Shown piece after piece: positions 6,073 to 15,204 of a DNA stretch of 64,000 bases. Source of the DNA: Vreelandella zhanjiangensis DSM 21076 (GTDB lineage: Bacteria > Pseudomonadota > Gammaproteobacteria > Pseudomonadales > Halomonadaceae); contig NZ_KB898652.1 in NCBI RefSeq assembly GCF_000377665.1, positions 1-64,000 on the forward strand, read 5' to 3'. The notes below the pieces were generated by a model that saw nothing but the letters and a program-made list of their open reading frames with translations, had not been told where the DNA came from and searched no databases. The position numbers and the translations under genes were made by a program. Position 1 is the first letter of the stretch. The number at the start of each line of letters is the position of its first letter.

Positions 6073-9000
6073 GCCGTCACCTCCTGCTGACGTTCCTGGA
6101 GCCGCTCGGCTAGGCGGCTCAGGCGCGGTTCAATGCGTTTTAACACTCGCTTATTGGAGTTGGTTTGATCACGGTCGATCAGGTAGCGGTTGGCGAACAG
6201 CAGCAACACGTCGGACTCAGGGTTAGGGAACGCGCCGACAATATGAATGCGGTTGCTGTCGCAGGCATCAAAGAGTTTTTCGACGTTGTGGTAGGCCAGC
6301 GTGCCGATCTCATCGATGGGCCAGTGAATGGCGATGTCCGCGTCGCCGCGCAGCAGGCGGGTAAACGCGAGAAGAAATTTACACAGAATCAGGTACGCCA
6401 TACCGTGGCTGGACGACTCCAGCAGCTGGCGGTCGTTTTTAATCACAAGATCCGTGCCGCCTTCGTTCAGGTGCAGCTCCAGACGCAGCAGGCTCTCAAA
6501 ACTGTACTGCTGGTCGCTGCGCAGTAAATCGACCACGTCCGCCAAGGTGTTCAGGTAGTCGTCGCTGGGCAGCGTCTGGCCGGATTCGCGCCACTCTTTA
6601 TAGCGCTGGGCAAACAGCTTCAGCGGCTCCCAGAAACCTAGCTCATCAATGGTGGACTGAATACGCACTTCGGCCTTGGTGATGCCTTCCAGGCGCAGGT
6701 CGTCGGCGACTTCTTCCGAAAGCCGGCGGCTCTGGGCGCTGATGCGTCGGTTCAAATCACGGAATACGGTAAAGAACTTATCCAGGTCGTCGCTCAGGTT
6801 GCGGCCTTCCTGAATCAACTGCTGCTGTTGGTCTTCAAGCAGTTTGAGCATGTCGCGCAGGAGCGGCAGCTGTAGGCGCGGGTTGTCGCTTTGCAGCTTG
6901 CTGCGCTCGCTCTCCAGCGCTTCGGCAAAGCCGCTGCTGGCGTCTTTGATCAGTTGGCTTTCAACGTCCAGGCAGCCACGGCGCAGCTGTTCGATGAGCT
7001 GGTGGCGATTGCCCAACGCCTGGCGGGCGCGCTCAATGCGCTCGTCCACATCGCCAAGCGGTGCCGCCGGGGCCTGGCCATCGGGTTCAATGGCCAGGCC
7101 TTCCAACTGGGTCAGCAGAGGCTTTAAGGCTTCCAGGCTGGCGTGTTCACTCTCGCGCTTCGCTTTAAGCGTACTTACCGTGCTTTGGTGGGTTTTGCGC
7201 GCGGCCTGAAAGTCGTTTTTCAAGCGCTCTTTATCGCGTTGAAGCTGCTGTTCGGCTTGCTCCAGCTCGGCTTCCTGGGCAACCAGCTGCGGCTTGTGCT
7301 GCCCCCACTCCACGCGCATAAAGCGGGTGTATTCGGTGAGTTCATCCTGCCGGGCGGCGGTAACGCGGATGCGTTCCTCCAGGCTTGCCAGGCGCGCCTT
7401 GGTATCTTTTAGCTTTGCCGGGTCGACGCCCTGTTCGGCCAGTTCCTGGCTAAAGGCTTCTTCCAGCTCTGCCCGCTGACGCTGGTGTTCGGTGTTGGCA
7501 TCGCTTAGCTGCTGCTTATACTGGCGCAGCTGAGCATCCAGGCTGTCCAGCTGGCTTTGGCCGTCGGCTTTGAGTTCCAGCAGCTGGCCTTGATGGGTTT
7601 CACCCAGCGCTGTTAGAGCTTGCTGTTTCTCTTCACGCAGCTCAGCTTGTGCCTGCTCCTGGCGAGCTAACGCGGTTTGATGCGCGGCGCGGCGCTCCTG
7701 TTGATGTTTGGTGTGGCGCTCTTGCTGCTGACGGCGCGCTTCAAGGGCAAACTCAACTTCCTGCTCGGCACGCTTGTGGGCCATACGGCTTTGATCTTGA
7801 GTTTCATCGGCTTTTTGGACGCGCTCGTTATGCTGTTTAAGCGCTTTCTCGGCCGCTTGGCACTCTGCCTGAACGCGCCGTTTGGCGCTATCTGCTTCTT
7901 CGATGGCGGCGAGCAGCGTGGCTTCGTCCTGAGCGTAATCAGGCAAGGCAATGGCCGAGAGATCCAGCGCCAGCCCAAACAGGTCGTCGCCGCCGCCGTC
8001 GGCTAATCGAGGCGCTAAATCGCGCCGCTCCAAAAGCTCCGGGGCAATGACTTTGCCTAACTGCTGCTCCCAACCGGGGCGGTGATAGCGCAGAAAATGG
8101 CGCAGGCTGCCTTGCTCGGGGTCACGCTGCTGGTAGAGCGCGTAGCTGCGCTGTTCGGCGCGCTCAAGCTGTTGGCGAAGCTGAACCAGTTGCTGCTCGG
8201 CGTCGTCCCGGGCGCGGCGGTTGCTTTCAAACTCGCGGCGCAGGCCATCTAGCGTCGCGGCCGATGCGTTACGCTCCTGCTGGGCCTGGTCCAGCCGTGC
8301 CTGGGCAAGCTCAGCATCAGCAGCTTCTTCGGCGGTTTGTGTTGAAAGTGAGAGCTGGGCTTTTAGCTCGGCCAACTGCTCAACGCCCAATTCAAGCTGG
8401 GCCTGATACTCGCCTTCTAGGCGCTGACGCTCCTGTTGGTAGCGCTCATTAAGCTTCTGCTCGGCCTCCCAGTGCTGTTCACGGCGCAGGGCTTTCTCTT
8501 CTACCAGGGCGTCGATCAATTCCTGTGCTTCACCGGTCTGGCGGGCCAGGGCCTCGGAAAGTTCGCGCAGGCGCCCATCAAGCCGCGCCTGGCTCTCTTT
8601 TACCGCATCCTGCATGACGTTCAGGTGGGCACGCAGCTGATCGCGCTGCTCGCGCCATTGGGGCAGCGCATTGATATCGCGCTCCAGGGCGGGCATATCC
8701 GCCTCGAAATAGCGCTCGTACTGGGTTTGCAGATCATTGAGGCGGCGCTGGGTCTGCTGTAAATCGCTGACCACTTCGCTGTGGCGATCGTTGAGCTCGT
8801 CCCGCGCCTGGGCGTAGTCGCTTTCCCGCTGCTGAAAATCGCGCTGATGGCGGGCAAGCTCGGCATCCACATCGGCCATGCGCCGCTCGGCCTGCTGGCG
8901 ATCATCTTCAAGCTGAGGCTTTAATTGCCAGAGGGTGGCATCCAAATGGGCAAGCTCGCGATCAATCCCGGCAAGCCGGGCAAGCGACGCCTGTAAAGGC

Positions 9001-9734
9001 TCCAGGCGCATGGATTGGCGCATCTGGGCAATCCATTCGCGCGCCTTGGTGTTGCGAATCCGTGTGACCGGCAGCTCAACGCCATCCTCTTCGAAAATCG
9101 CCGCCAGCATGGTTTTGAGGGTATCCATCTTGCCCTCTTTGGCGTGTACCGCTGACACCAGCTTTTCGATATGGCGAATGCGCCGCTCGGGTTTGACCAG
9201 GCTAAACTGCGCGGCGATCTGGCGAAGCTTGAGGCCATCGCGGCTATTGCCGTGCAGCTGGGTAAAGTCGTTCTGGATAACCGAGCGGAATTCAGACGTA
9301 GCACCGAGCTTGGGCGATACCGGCGTGCCGCTTCGGCGCAGGCCACTGGCCCACTGGGTGTAGTCGAGTGCGGCCACGCCCGCCTCGCTCTCCACCAGAT
9401 AATCTTCCGGCTGGTACGGCCCGCCCACAAAGCGATACTCCACCCCGCCTTCGGCTTTGCGGGTCAGCACCGCTTGGCAGATGTTGCCAGCCTCGCGGCG
9501 GTATTCATACACCAAGTAGCTATTGCGATGCGGCAGGTAAAACGCATCAAACTTCATGCGCGTTTTGGGCACCACCTTATTGGGTAGTTCGCCGTAAAAC
9601 ACCGGCACCAGGCGCTGAAGCGTGGTTTTACCCGAAGCATTGGTGCCGCAAATATTGGTGTGGCCGTCCACACTGAGTTCAACCACGCCTTCCAGGTGGC
9701 CGTGAATCATCACGATGCGTAGCAGGTGGGCCAT
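6069..9734 (-). CDS. jetC: Wadjet protein JetC / MksB, SMC-like ATPase
   Basis: A 1221-residue SMC-like motor. The N-terminal head has a Walker A, GTNASGKTT (residues 30-38). Residues ~240-970 form long Gln/Glu/Ala/Arg-rich coiled coils with a break near 555-620 (around RPGWEQQLGKVIAPELLERR) that could be the hinge. The C-terminal head has an ABC-like signature SSSHGMAYL (from 1107) and a Walker B ending WPIDE (1138-1142). Such ATPases extrude DNA loops and, with JetA, JetB and JetD, recognise and cut small circular DNA, giving protection against plasmids. It is the first gene of a four-gene operon in which every junction is a 4-bp overlap. A GGA-type ribosome site precedes the ATG. Antisense open frames inside it are composition artefacts. 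Confidence 0.85.
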   Translation of the reverse strand: MAHLLRIVMIHGHLEGVVELSVDGHTNICGTNASGKTTLQRLVPVFYGELPNKVVPKTRMKFDAFYLPHRNSYLVYEYRREAGNICQAVLTRKAEGGVEYRFVGGPYQPEDYLVESEAGVAALDYTQWASGLRRSGTPVSPKLGATSEFRSVIQNDFTQLHGNSRDGLKLRQIAAQFSLVKPERRIRHIEKLVSAVHAKEGKMDTLKTMLAAIFEEDGVELPVTRIRNTKAREWIAQMRQSMRLEPLQASLARLAGIDRELAHLDATLWQLKPQLEDDRQQAERRMADVDAELARHQRDFQQRESDYAQARDELNDRHSEVVSDLQQTQRRLNDLQTQYERYFEADMPALERDINALPQWREQRDQLRAHLNVMQDAVKESQARLDGRLRELSEALARQTGEAQELIDALVEEKALRREQHWEAEQKLNERYQQERQRLEGEYQAQLELGVEQLAELKAQLSLSTQTAEEAADAELAQARLDQAQQERNASAATLDGLRREFESNRRARDDAEQQLVQLRQQLERAEQRSYALYQQRDPEQGSLRHFLRYHRPGWEQQLGKVIAPELLERRDLAPRLADGGGDDLFGLALDLSAIALPDYAQDEATLLAAIEEADSAKRRVQAECQAAEKALKQHNERVQKADETQDQSRMAHKRAEQEVEFALEARRQQQERHTKHQQERRAAHQTALARQEQAQAELREEKQQALTALGETHQGQLLELKADGQSQLDSLDAQLRQYKQQLSDANTEHQRQRAELEEAFSQELAEQGVDPAKLKDTKARLASLEERIRVTAARQDELTEYTRFMRVEWGQHKPQLVAQEAELEQAEQQLQRDKERLKNDFQAARKTHQSTVSTLKAKRESEHASLEALKPLLTQLEGLAIEPDGQAPAAPLGDVDERIERARQALGNRHQLIEQLRRGCLDVESQLIKDASSGFAEALESERSKLQSDNPRLQLPLLRDMLKLLEDQQQQLIQEGRNLSDDLDKFFTVFRDLNRRISAQSRRLSEEVADDLRLEGITKAEVRIQSTIDELGFWEPLKLFAQRYKEWRESGQTLPSDDYLNTLADVVDLLRSDQQYSFESLLRLELHLNEGGTDLVIKNDRQLLESSSHGMAYLILCKFLLAFTRLLRGDADIAIHWPIDEIGTLAYHNVEKLFDACDSNRIHIVGAFPNPESDVLLLFANRYLIDRDQTNSNKRVLKRIEPRLSRLAERLQERQQEVTA

Positions 9735-9807
9735 GCCGTGTCCTTGATCGATAGAAATTCGAAAGCGACTATCTTGCCAGACACCTGAATGGCTTGTCCT
9801 ACTCTTC

Positions 9808-10851
9808 TCACACGTTTAGCGGCGAGCGTTGCTGTGTGCCCAGCAATCCCTCAAAGAAACTTACCGCATTAGCCTCTAATCCTTCTAGGTAGTAGCCGCC
9901 CTCCTGTACTACCAGCGTGGGTAGATTCAAACCCGCCATCCGGCGGCCAAGCTCTGCAAACCCTGGGGTGGAGACGGCAACCTTGGCTTGTGGATCGCGC
10001 TCGTAAATATCAAACCCCAGCGCCAATACGATCGCGTCAGGCTCAAACAGCCGAATGGCTTGGCAGGCTTCGTCCAAGCGCTCAAAAAATACCGACTCCT
10101 TTGATCCATGGGGCATTGGCAAGTTGAGGTTATAGCCCAACCCGGCACCTTCGCCGCGTTCGCTCTCAAAGCCGGTGACGGCTGGGTAGAAGTTGGTGGT
10201 ATCGCCGTGGATCGAGATATACATTACATCGTCACGCGCATAGAAAATCTCCTGAATGCCCTGGCCGTGGTGCATGTCCGGGTCGAGCACGACGATACGC
10301 GCAAAGCGCGAGGTAAGATGCTGAGCCGCAATGGCTGCATTGTTGAGGAAACAGAAGCCACCCGCCGAGTCGATGCCTGCATGATGGCCAGGCGGGCGCG
10401 ATAGCGCATAGGCAAACCGCTCGCCCGTTAATAACGCCTCGGCACCGGCGACCGCGCTCTGGGCGGACCAGTAGGCGGATTGCCAGGTATCGCGGCCTAT
10501 TGGCGCGCTACCGTCTGCCAAGTAACGCGCGGCCTCCGCCAAAATACCGCGTAGGGCGTTAGGCGAGCGGACGAAGATGTTAGAGATCACCTCTTCGCCC
10601 CAGTCTTCTCCCAGAGCGCGCCAACGGGAATAGGCGCTCTCCAGGAAGCGCAGATAAGCCAGTGAGTGCACGGCTCTCAGCGGCGCCACGCCATAATCCA
10701 CCGGTGGCTGCACATCAAACCCAAACCGCTTGGCCGCCGCTAGCAGGTGCATGGTGCGTTCAGGCACCTCCTGGGGCGTACGCATTTTCCCCCGCGAGAA
10801 GTAGGTCTGCGGATGATGAAGTGCTTGTTCGACGTGGTAAAACGTCTTCAT
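9808..10851 (-). CDS. Acetylpolyamine amidohydrolase / histone deacetylase family protein (paralogue 1)
   Basis: A 347-residue zinc hydrolase of the arginase/deacetylase fold. Visible hallmarks are RPPGHHAG (residues 152-159), the zinc ligands Asp192 and His194 in LDPDMHHGQG, the third ligand Asp281 in LGFDIYERD, and the catalytic-site Tyr320 in EGGYYLEG. Bacterial members remove acetyl groups from N-acetylputrescine, N-acetylcadaverine and related amines. The N-terminal pattern MKTFYHVEQALHHPQTYFSRG is of the acetylpolyamine amidohydrolase type. It lies 11 bp downstream of the GntR gene, so the two are probably co-transcribed and divergent from the ABC importer. Exact substrate unknown. Confidence 0.87.
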   Translation of the reverse strand: MKTFYHVEQALHHPQTYFSRGKMRTPQEVPERTMHLLAAAKRFGFDVQPPVDYGVAPLRAVHSLAYLRFLESAYSRWRALGEDWGEEVISNIFVRSPNALRGILAEAARYLADGSAPIGRDTWQSAYWSAQSAVAGAEALLTGERFAYALSRPPGHHAGIDSAGGFCFLNNAAIAAQHLTSRFARIVVLDPDMHHGQGIQEIFYARDDVMYISIHGDTTNFYPAVTGFESERGEGAGLGYNLNLPMPHGSKESVFFERLDEACQAIRLFEPDAIVLALGFDIYERDPQAKVAVSTPGFAELGRRMAGLNLPTLVVQEGGYYLEGLEANAVSFFEGLLGTQQRSPLNV

Positions 10852-10862
10852 CGTTGACTCTC

Positions 10863-11561
10863 CTAGCTCCCTGGCTCTCCTGGCTCCCCGACGCCGCGCA
10901 CAACAAACTTTCGTGCTACACCGATATGGTAGTCAATCGCTTCCCGGCAGGCCGCGGGGCTGCCGCTTGCCAGCGCTTCGAGCAGTTTGAAATGGCTGGT
11001 GGCAATAGTGTCCGGCGCGTCATGAGTTTTGGTAATCAAGGCGATACATAGGCGCAGCTCGTGAGTTAGCCCATCAAATGCCTTTAGCAGGCGTTCGTTG
11101 CCCGCGTAGTGCAGCATCAAGCGATGAAACTGCAGGTCTTCCTCGATTCGGCGCGTCTCATCATTGCCAAGAGCGGCTTCACACAGCACCTCTACCTGCT
11201 GCTCCAGGGCGCGCTGGGCTTCAACGCTATAGCGCTCGGCGAGGCGTTCAATAGCGTGACGTTCAAGGCACAGGCGTAGATCGAAGACATCTTCAAATTC
11301 AACGGCGTTCAACGCCCTGACAAAAAAGCCGCGGCGTGGTTTGGAGATCAAAAGCCCCCGGCTTTCAAGCAGCCTGGCTGCTTCACGCACCGGGGCGCGG
11401 CTCACCCCTAAATCTTTGGAAAGCTGTACTTCCGAAAGGCGTTCACCAGGCAAAAAGTGTTGCTGAATAATCGCTTGGGTCAAATAGTCAGCAACTTGCT
11501 CAACCAGGTTCTGATGTTGAATAAAGGCCTTGGGAGCCACGGTTGATAAGGCCATCGACAT
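10863..11561 (-). CDS. GntR family transcriptional regulator (FCD domain)
   Basis: A 232-residue regulator with an N-terminal winged helix (about residues 15-75: QIIQQHFLPGERLSEVQLSKDLGVSRAPVREAARLL) typical of GntR, FadR subfamily. The C-terminal all-helical FCD ligand-binding domain includes FEDVFDLRLCLERHAIERLAERYS and, later, LQFHRLMLHYAGNERLLKAF. FCD domains bind small organic acids, often with a metal held by Asp and His residues. The gene is divergent from an ABC importer and upstream of a deacetylase. The perfect palindrome ACTGTCGACAGT in the intergenic region is the natural operator candidate. The likely role is substrate-responsive repression of both units. Confidence 0.88.
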   Translation of the reverse strand: MSMALSTVAPKAFIQHQNLVEQVADYLTQAIIQQHFLPGERLSEVQLSKDLGVSRAPVREAARLLESRGLLISKPRRGFFVRALNAVEFEDVFDLRLCLERHAIERLAERYSVEAQRALEQQVEVLCEAALGNDETRRIEEDLQFHRLMLHYAGNERLLKAFDGLTHELRLCIALITKTHDAPDTIATSHFKLLEALASGSPAACREAIDYHIGVARKFVVRGVGEPGEPGS

Positions 11562-11628
11562 TACTCATAAAAATTATTGCGTATTTCAGTATGACGTAAA
11601 AAAGCATTCTGTCGATGGACGACTGCCG

Positions 11629-11640
11629 ACTGTCGACAGT
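11629..11640. promoter_or_regulatory. Perfect 12-bp palindrome, candidate GntR operator
   Basis: ACTGTCGACAGT is its own reverse complement and lies 68 bp upstream of the GntR start and 130 bp upstream of the substrate-binding protein gene. The size and GTCGAC centre are reminiscent of FadR/VanR-subfamily operators. A related half site, CTGTCGATGGAC, lies about 20 bp closer to the GntR gene (from 11609). A second imperfect palindrome, with arms ACGTAA and TTACGT, is at 11729-11746. Operator function is inference. Confidence 0.5.
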
Positions 11641-11770
11641 TTTATAAACCGATGCTATGGTCAAAACAGCCCCTAATAACCAACACAATCGGGCTTTAGC
11701 AATACGACGCCTCGCTCGCCTAACGATAACGTAAATTTAATTACGTACTAATAACCGAGGAGCAGGAACA

Positions 11771-13327
11771 ATGAAACACCCTTTAGCTTTGGCAATTTCC
11801 GCTGCAGCACTCGCGTTTACGACTACCGCACTAGCCGACGACCCTAAACAGGGCGGCATCGTTAATACCATCGTTCAGCCGGAGCCGCCTGGTTTGGTAT
11901 TGGGCATGATCCAAAACGCCCCCACCCGGGTCGTGGCCGGTAATATTTATGAAGGCCTGCTGCGTTACACCACCGATTTGGAACCTATTCCCCAACTGGC
12001 CGAGTCCTGGGATGTCAGCGATGACGGCCGTACTTATACGTTCCACCTTCGTGACAACATTACCTGGCATGACGGTGAGCCATTCACTGCTGACGACGTC
12101 GTCTTCTCTGCCGATGTTTTTCACCGCGAGCTAAACCCTAGTGCGCGGGCTGTTTTGCAGCATGTGGAAAGCATCGAAGCCACCGATGAGCATACGGTAG
12201 TGTTCACCCTGGTCGAGCCTTTCGGGCCGTTCCTCATTTCCTTTGAAGCGGGCACTTTCACCATGGTGCCGGAACACCTTTACGCAGGCACCGACTTCCG
12301 CAACAACGAACATAACGACCACCCTATCGGTACTGGCCCGTTTAAGTTTGCCAACTGGGAGCGTGGTACGGTGATTGAGCTGGTCAGAAACGACGACTAT
12401 TACGAAGAGGGCTTGCCCTACCTTGATGGCGTCAACTGGCACATTATTCCCGACGGCGGTTCGCGTGCGGTGGCCTTTGAAAACGGCACGATTGATGTGC
12501 TGCCCAGCGGCACCGTCGAAAACTTCGATATTCCGCGCTTATCCGAAATGGATAACGTCTGTGTCACCGAAGAAGGCCATGAGTACTTTAGCCCCTACTC
12601 CATGCTCTGGATGAACAATCGCGAAGGCCCCACGGCCGATAAACGCTTTCGCCAGGCGGTGATGTACGCCATGGACCGGGAGTTTGCCCGTAATGTCCTG
12701 TGGAATGGTTTAGGCAAAGTGCCTCTCTCGGCTTTCGGCTCCAATGCTCGTTTCCAGGATGACACGCTGGAACCTTACGACTATAACCCTGAGCGCGCCC
12801 GTGAGCTGCTGGAGGAAATGGGTTACGACGGCGAAGAAGTCACTATCCTGCCGCTGCCTTACGGCGAAACCTGGACTCGCTGGGCCGAGGCCGTGCAACA
12901 GAACCTGCGTGAAGTAGGTATCAACGTTCGCACGCAAGCCACCGACGTTGGCGGCTGGAACCAGCGCCTGGGCGACTGGGATTACGATCTCGCCTTTACC
13001 TACCTGTACCAGTACGGCGATCCGGCGCTGGGGATTTCACGTACCTACCTTTCTGACAATATTGCCAAGGGGTCACCCTGGAATAACGTGGAAGGGTATG
13101 AAAATGAGCGTGTTGATGAGCTATTCAACGAAGCCGCTACCGCCTACCCGGATGAAGAGCGCGAAGCGCTCTATAAAGAGGTGCAAGAGATCCTGCATGA
13201 GGATGTGCCCGTTGGCTGGCTGATGGAACTGGGCTTTCCGACCCTCTACCGCTGTGATGTGAAAGATCTCGTCAACTCTAGCGTAGGGCTGAACGAAGGC
13301 TTCAGGGATGCCTGGCTAGACCGCTAA
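11771..13327 (+). CDS. ABC transporter substrate-binding protein, family 5 (dipeptide/oligopeptide type)
   Basis: A 518-residue periplasmic binding protein. A Sec signal peptide (residues ~1-22, ending ALA before DDPKQGG) is followed by the family 5 pattern: YEGLLRYTTDLEPIPQLAESW, then YTFHLRDNITWHDGEPFTADDV (DppA/OppA signature) and HPIGTGPFKF. The protein is very acidic, as usual for exported proteins of halophiles. A strong GAGGAGCAGG ribosome site precedes the ATG. It is the first gene of an importer operon with two permeases and a double ATPase. The ligand may be a peptide, opine or N-acetylated amine. The neighbouring deacetylase and aminotransferases favour a nitrogen compound, but that is inference. 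Confidence 0.88.
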   Translation: MKHPLALAISAAALAFTTTALADDPKQGGIVNTIVQPEPPGLVLGMIQNAPTRVVAGNIYEGLLRYTTDLEPIPQLAESWDVSDDGRTYTFHLRDNITWHDGEPFTADDVVFSADVFHRELNPSARAVLQHVESIEATDEHTVVFTLVEPFGPFLISFEAGTFTMVPEHLYAGTDFRNNEHNDHPIGTGPFKFANWERGTVIELVRNDDYYEEGLPYLDGVNWHIIPDGGSRAVAFENGTIDVLPSGTVENFDIPRLSEMDNVCVTEEGHEYFSPYSMLWMNNREGPTADKRFRQAVMYAMDREFARNVLWNGLGKVPLSAFGSNARFQDDTLEPYDYNPERARELLEEMGYDGEEVTILPLPYGETWTRWAEAVQQNLREVGINVRTQATDVGGWNQRLGDWDYDLAFTYLYQYGDPALGISRTYLSDNIAKGSPWNNVEGYENERVDELFNEAATAYPDEEREALYKEVQEILHEDVPVGWLMELGFPTLYRCDVKDLVNSSVGLNEGFRDAWLDR

Positions 13328-13336
13328 GCCAAGCCT

Positions 13337-13362
13337 GCCCAGGTAGCGCAAGCTGCCTGGGC
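13337..13362 (+). promoter_or_regulatory. Intercistronic hairpin with GCAA tetraloop after the binding-protein gene
   Basis: GCCCAGGTAGC and GCTGCCTGGGC pair over 11 bp (one T-G position) around the GNRA loop GCAA, 10 bp after the binding-protein stop. No T-run follows, so it is not a full terminator. Such hairpins after binding-protein genes typically protect the upstream mRNA and lower permease expression. The regulatory role is inference. Confidence 0.55.
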
Positions 13363-13388
13363 GCTCTATTGCTGTCAGGGAAATGCTC

Positions 13389-14366
13389 ATGCTCTATGCC
13401 CGCTTAATTATCATGCGGCTTTTCAAAGCCGTGATAGTGCTGTTCTTGATCGTTATTCTTAATTTTCTGCTCATTCAGCTGGCCCCTGGCGACCCCGCTG
13501 CCATTCTGGCCGGTGAAGCGGGCGCCGCCGATCAGGAGTTTCTCAACCAGCTGCGCGAGCGCTTCGGGCTCGACCAGCCCATGTATGTTCAGCTGTGGCG
13601 CTATGTCTCGGGTATCGCGATGCTCGATTTCGGCTACTCGTATCGGCTTGGCGTCCCGGTTTTTGATCTGATCATGGCGCGGCTACCTGCCACTTTACTG
13701 CTCACCGGCACGGCTTTTCTGATCTCGCTGGTACTGGGCATTATCGCAGGCTCGATGGCCGCAGCGCGGGTTAAAAAACCCTCCGGCTCGATCATTATGG
13801 CGCTGGCGCTGGTGTTCTACGCCACACCGCTATTCTGGGTCGCGTTGATGTCGGTGCTGGTGTTTTCCGTCTATCTAGACTGGCTACCGGCCTACGGCTT
13901 TTATACGGTGGGCGCTGGCTACACCGGTTTTGCCCTGATACTGGATGTCGCTAAACATCTGATACTCCCCGCCACCACCCTTGCGCTGTTCTTTATGGCG
14001 ATCTATACCCGCATGACCCGCACATCCATGCTGGACGCCGCTCAGCAGGACTACGTTAAAACCGCCCGGGCGAAGGGCTTGAAACCGGGGATTATCCAGC
14101 GCCGCCACGTGTTGCGTAATGCGCTGCTTCCCATTATCACTCTGGCAGGCTTGCAGGCAGGGCAAATGGTGGGCGGTGCGATTCTGACAGAAACCGTATT
14201 TGCCTGGCCAGGCATCGGCCGGCTGATGTTCGAGGCGCTTCAACAGCGTGACTACAACCTGCTATTAGGCATTTTCTTCTTCTCGGCCGCCCTGGTCATC
14301 GTCTTCAATATTATTACCGACCTGGTGTACCGCTTGGCTGATCCGCGTATCAAGGGGGCCTCATGA
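13389..14366 (+). CDS. ABC transporter permease, DppB/OppB type
   Basis: A 325-residue inner-membrane permease from ATG 13389. Another ATG six bases upstream (13383) is too close to the AGGG ribosome site, so the later start is preferred. It has a first membrane helix (AVIVLFLIVILNFLLIQLAPGD) and the DppB-type motif LNQLRERFGLDQPMYVQLW. Further membrane helices follow, and then the EAA-like ATPase contact region around YVKTARAKGLKPGIIQRRHV. It pairs with the DppC-type permease, whose start overlaps its stop by 4 bp. Together they form the translocation pore for the substrate captured by the family 5 binding protein. Confidence 0.9.
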   Translation: MLYARLIIMRLFKAVIVLFLIVILNFLLIQLAPGDPAAILAGEAGAADQEFLNQLRERFGLDQPMYVQLWRYVSGIAMLDFGYSYRLGVPVFDLIMARLPATLLLTGTAFLISLVLGIIAGSMAAARVKKPSGSIIMALALVFYATPLFWVALMSVLVFSVYLDWLPAYGFYTVGAGYTGFALILDVAKHLILPATTLALFFMAIYTRMTRTSMLDAAQQDYVKTARAKGLKPGIIQRRHVLRNALLPIITLAGLQAGQMVGGAILTETVFAWPGIGRLMFEALQQRDYNLLLGIFFFSAALVIVFNIITDLVYRLADPRIKGAS

Positions 14367-15196
14367 GCTTTTTCGCACGCTTTGCGCAGAACCGTGGCGC
14401 CCTGGTGGGGCTGATTATCCTGCTGATGATTATCGCTATGGCGATTCTTGCCCCGCTACTGTTTCCTGAATCGCCCTGGCGCATGGTGCAACGCCCCTTC
14501 CTGCCGCCCATGTCTCAGGATGGTTTCCCGCTAGGCACCGATACCATGGGCCGCAACGTGGCCGCAGGCCTGATGCATGGCGCCTGGGTATCGCTACTGA
14601 TAGGCTTGGTATCCACCAGCGTGGCGCTGTTGATTGGCGTTCCGTTAGGCGCCATTGCAGGCTATTACGGCGGGTTGATTGATGACATTCTGATGCGTTT
14701 CACCGAGTTCTTTCAGACCATCCCCAACTTTGCTCTGGCCATTGTGCTGGTCGCCATTATGCAGCCCAGCGTTACCTCTATAGTGCTTGCCATCGCTCTG
14801 GTGAGCTGGCCTCCCGTGGCTCGCCTAGTACGCGCTGAATTTATGTCGCTGCGCCATCGCGAGTATGTAGAAGCGGCCCGCCTGGTAGGGCAAACCAACA
14901 GCACCATCATATTGCGCCAAATCCTGCCCAATACGCTTTCCCCGATTATTGTGCTGGCATCGCTGATGGTGGCCACCGCCATTTTGCTGGAATCCTCCCT
15001 ATCGTTTCTTGGGTTGGGCGATCCTAACGTGATGTCGTGGGGTTATATGATTGGGGCGGCCCGCACCGTGATTCGTCAGGCGTGGTGGCTAAGTTTCTTC
15101 CCCGGCGTGGCCATTCTGTTGACCGTACTGGCGCTTAATCTAGTGGGCGAAGGCTTGGACGATGCCTTAAACCCCAAACTTTCCCGCGAGCGCTAG
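14363..15196 (+). CDS. ABC transporter permease, DppC/OppC type
   Basis: A 277-residue permease with an N-terminal helix (LVGLIILLMIIAMAILAPLL). A periplasmic loop contains FPLGTDTMGRNVAAGLMHG, the DppC hallmark (HPLGTDxxGRD). The EAA-type loop is YVEAARLVGQTNSTIILRQI, followed by SFLGLGDPNVMSWGYMI. The start overlaps the previous permease by 4 bp, indicating coupled translation. The downstream ATPase gene begins 8 bp after its stop. It is the second half of the membrane pore of the importer. Confidence 0.9.
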   Translation: MSFFARFAQNRGALVGLIILLMIIAMAILAPLLFPESPWRMVQRPFLPPMSQDGFPLGTDTMGRNVAAGLMHGAWVSLLIGLVSTSVALLIGVPLGAIAGYYGGLIDDILMRFTEFFQTIPNFALAIVLVAIMQPSVTSIVLAIALVSWPPVARLVRAEFMSLRHREYVEAARLVGQTNSTIILRQILPNTLSPIIVLASLMVATAILLESSLSFLGLGDPNVMSWGYMIGAARTVIRQAWWLSFFPGVAILLTVLALNLVGEGLDDALNPKLSRER

Positions 15197-15204
15197 GAGC
15201 TTTT

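Noticed and set aside
6165..9676. Long open frames antisense to jetC
   Set aside because: They mirror the coiled-coil codon pattern of the SMC gene, have no ribosome sites or recognisable protein features, and jetC is clearly coding.
11729..11746. Second palindrome (ACGTAA...TTACGT) as a firm operator
   Set aside because: The arms are only 6 bp and the centre is AT-rich, so chance is likely; noted only beside the stronger palindrome.
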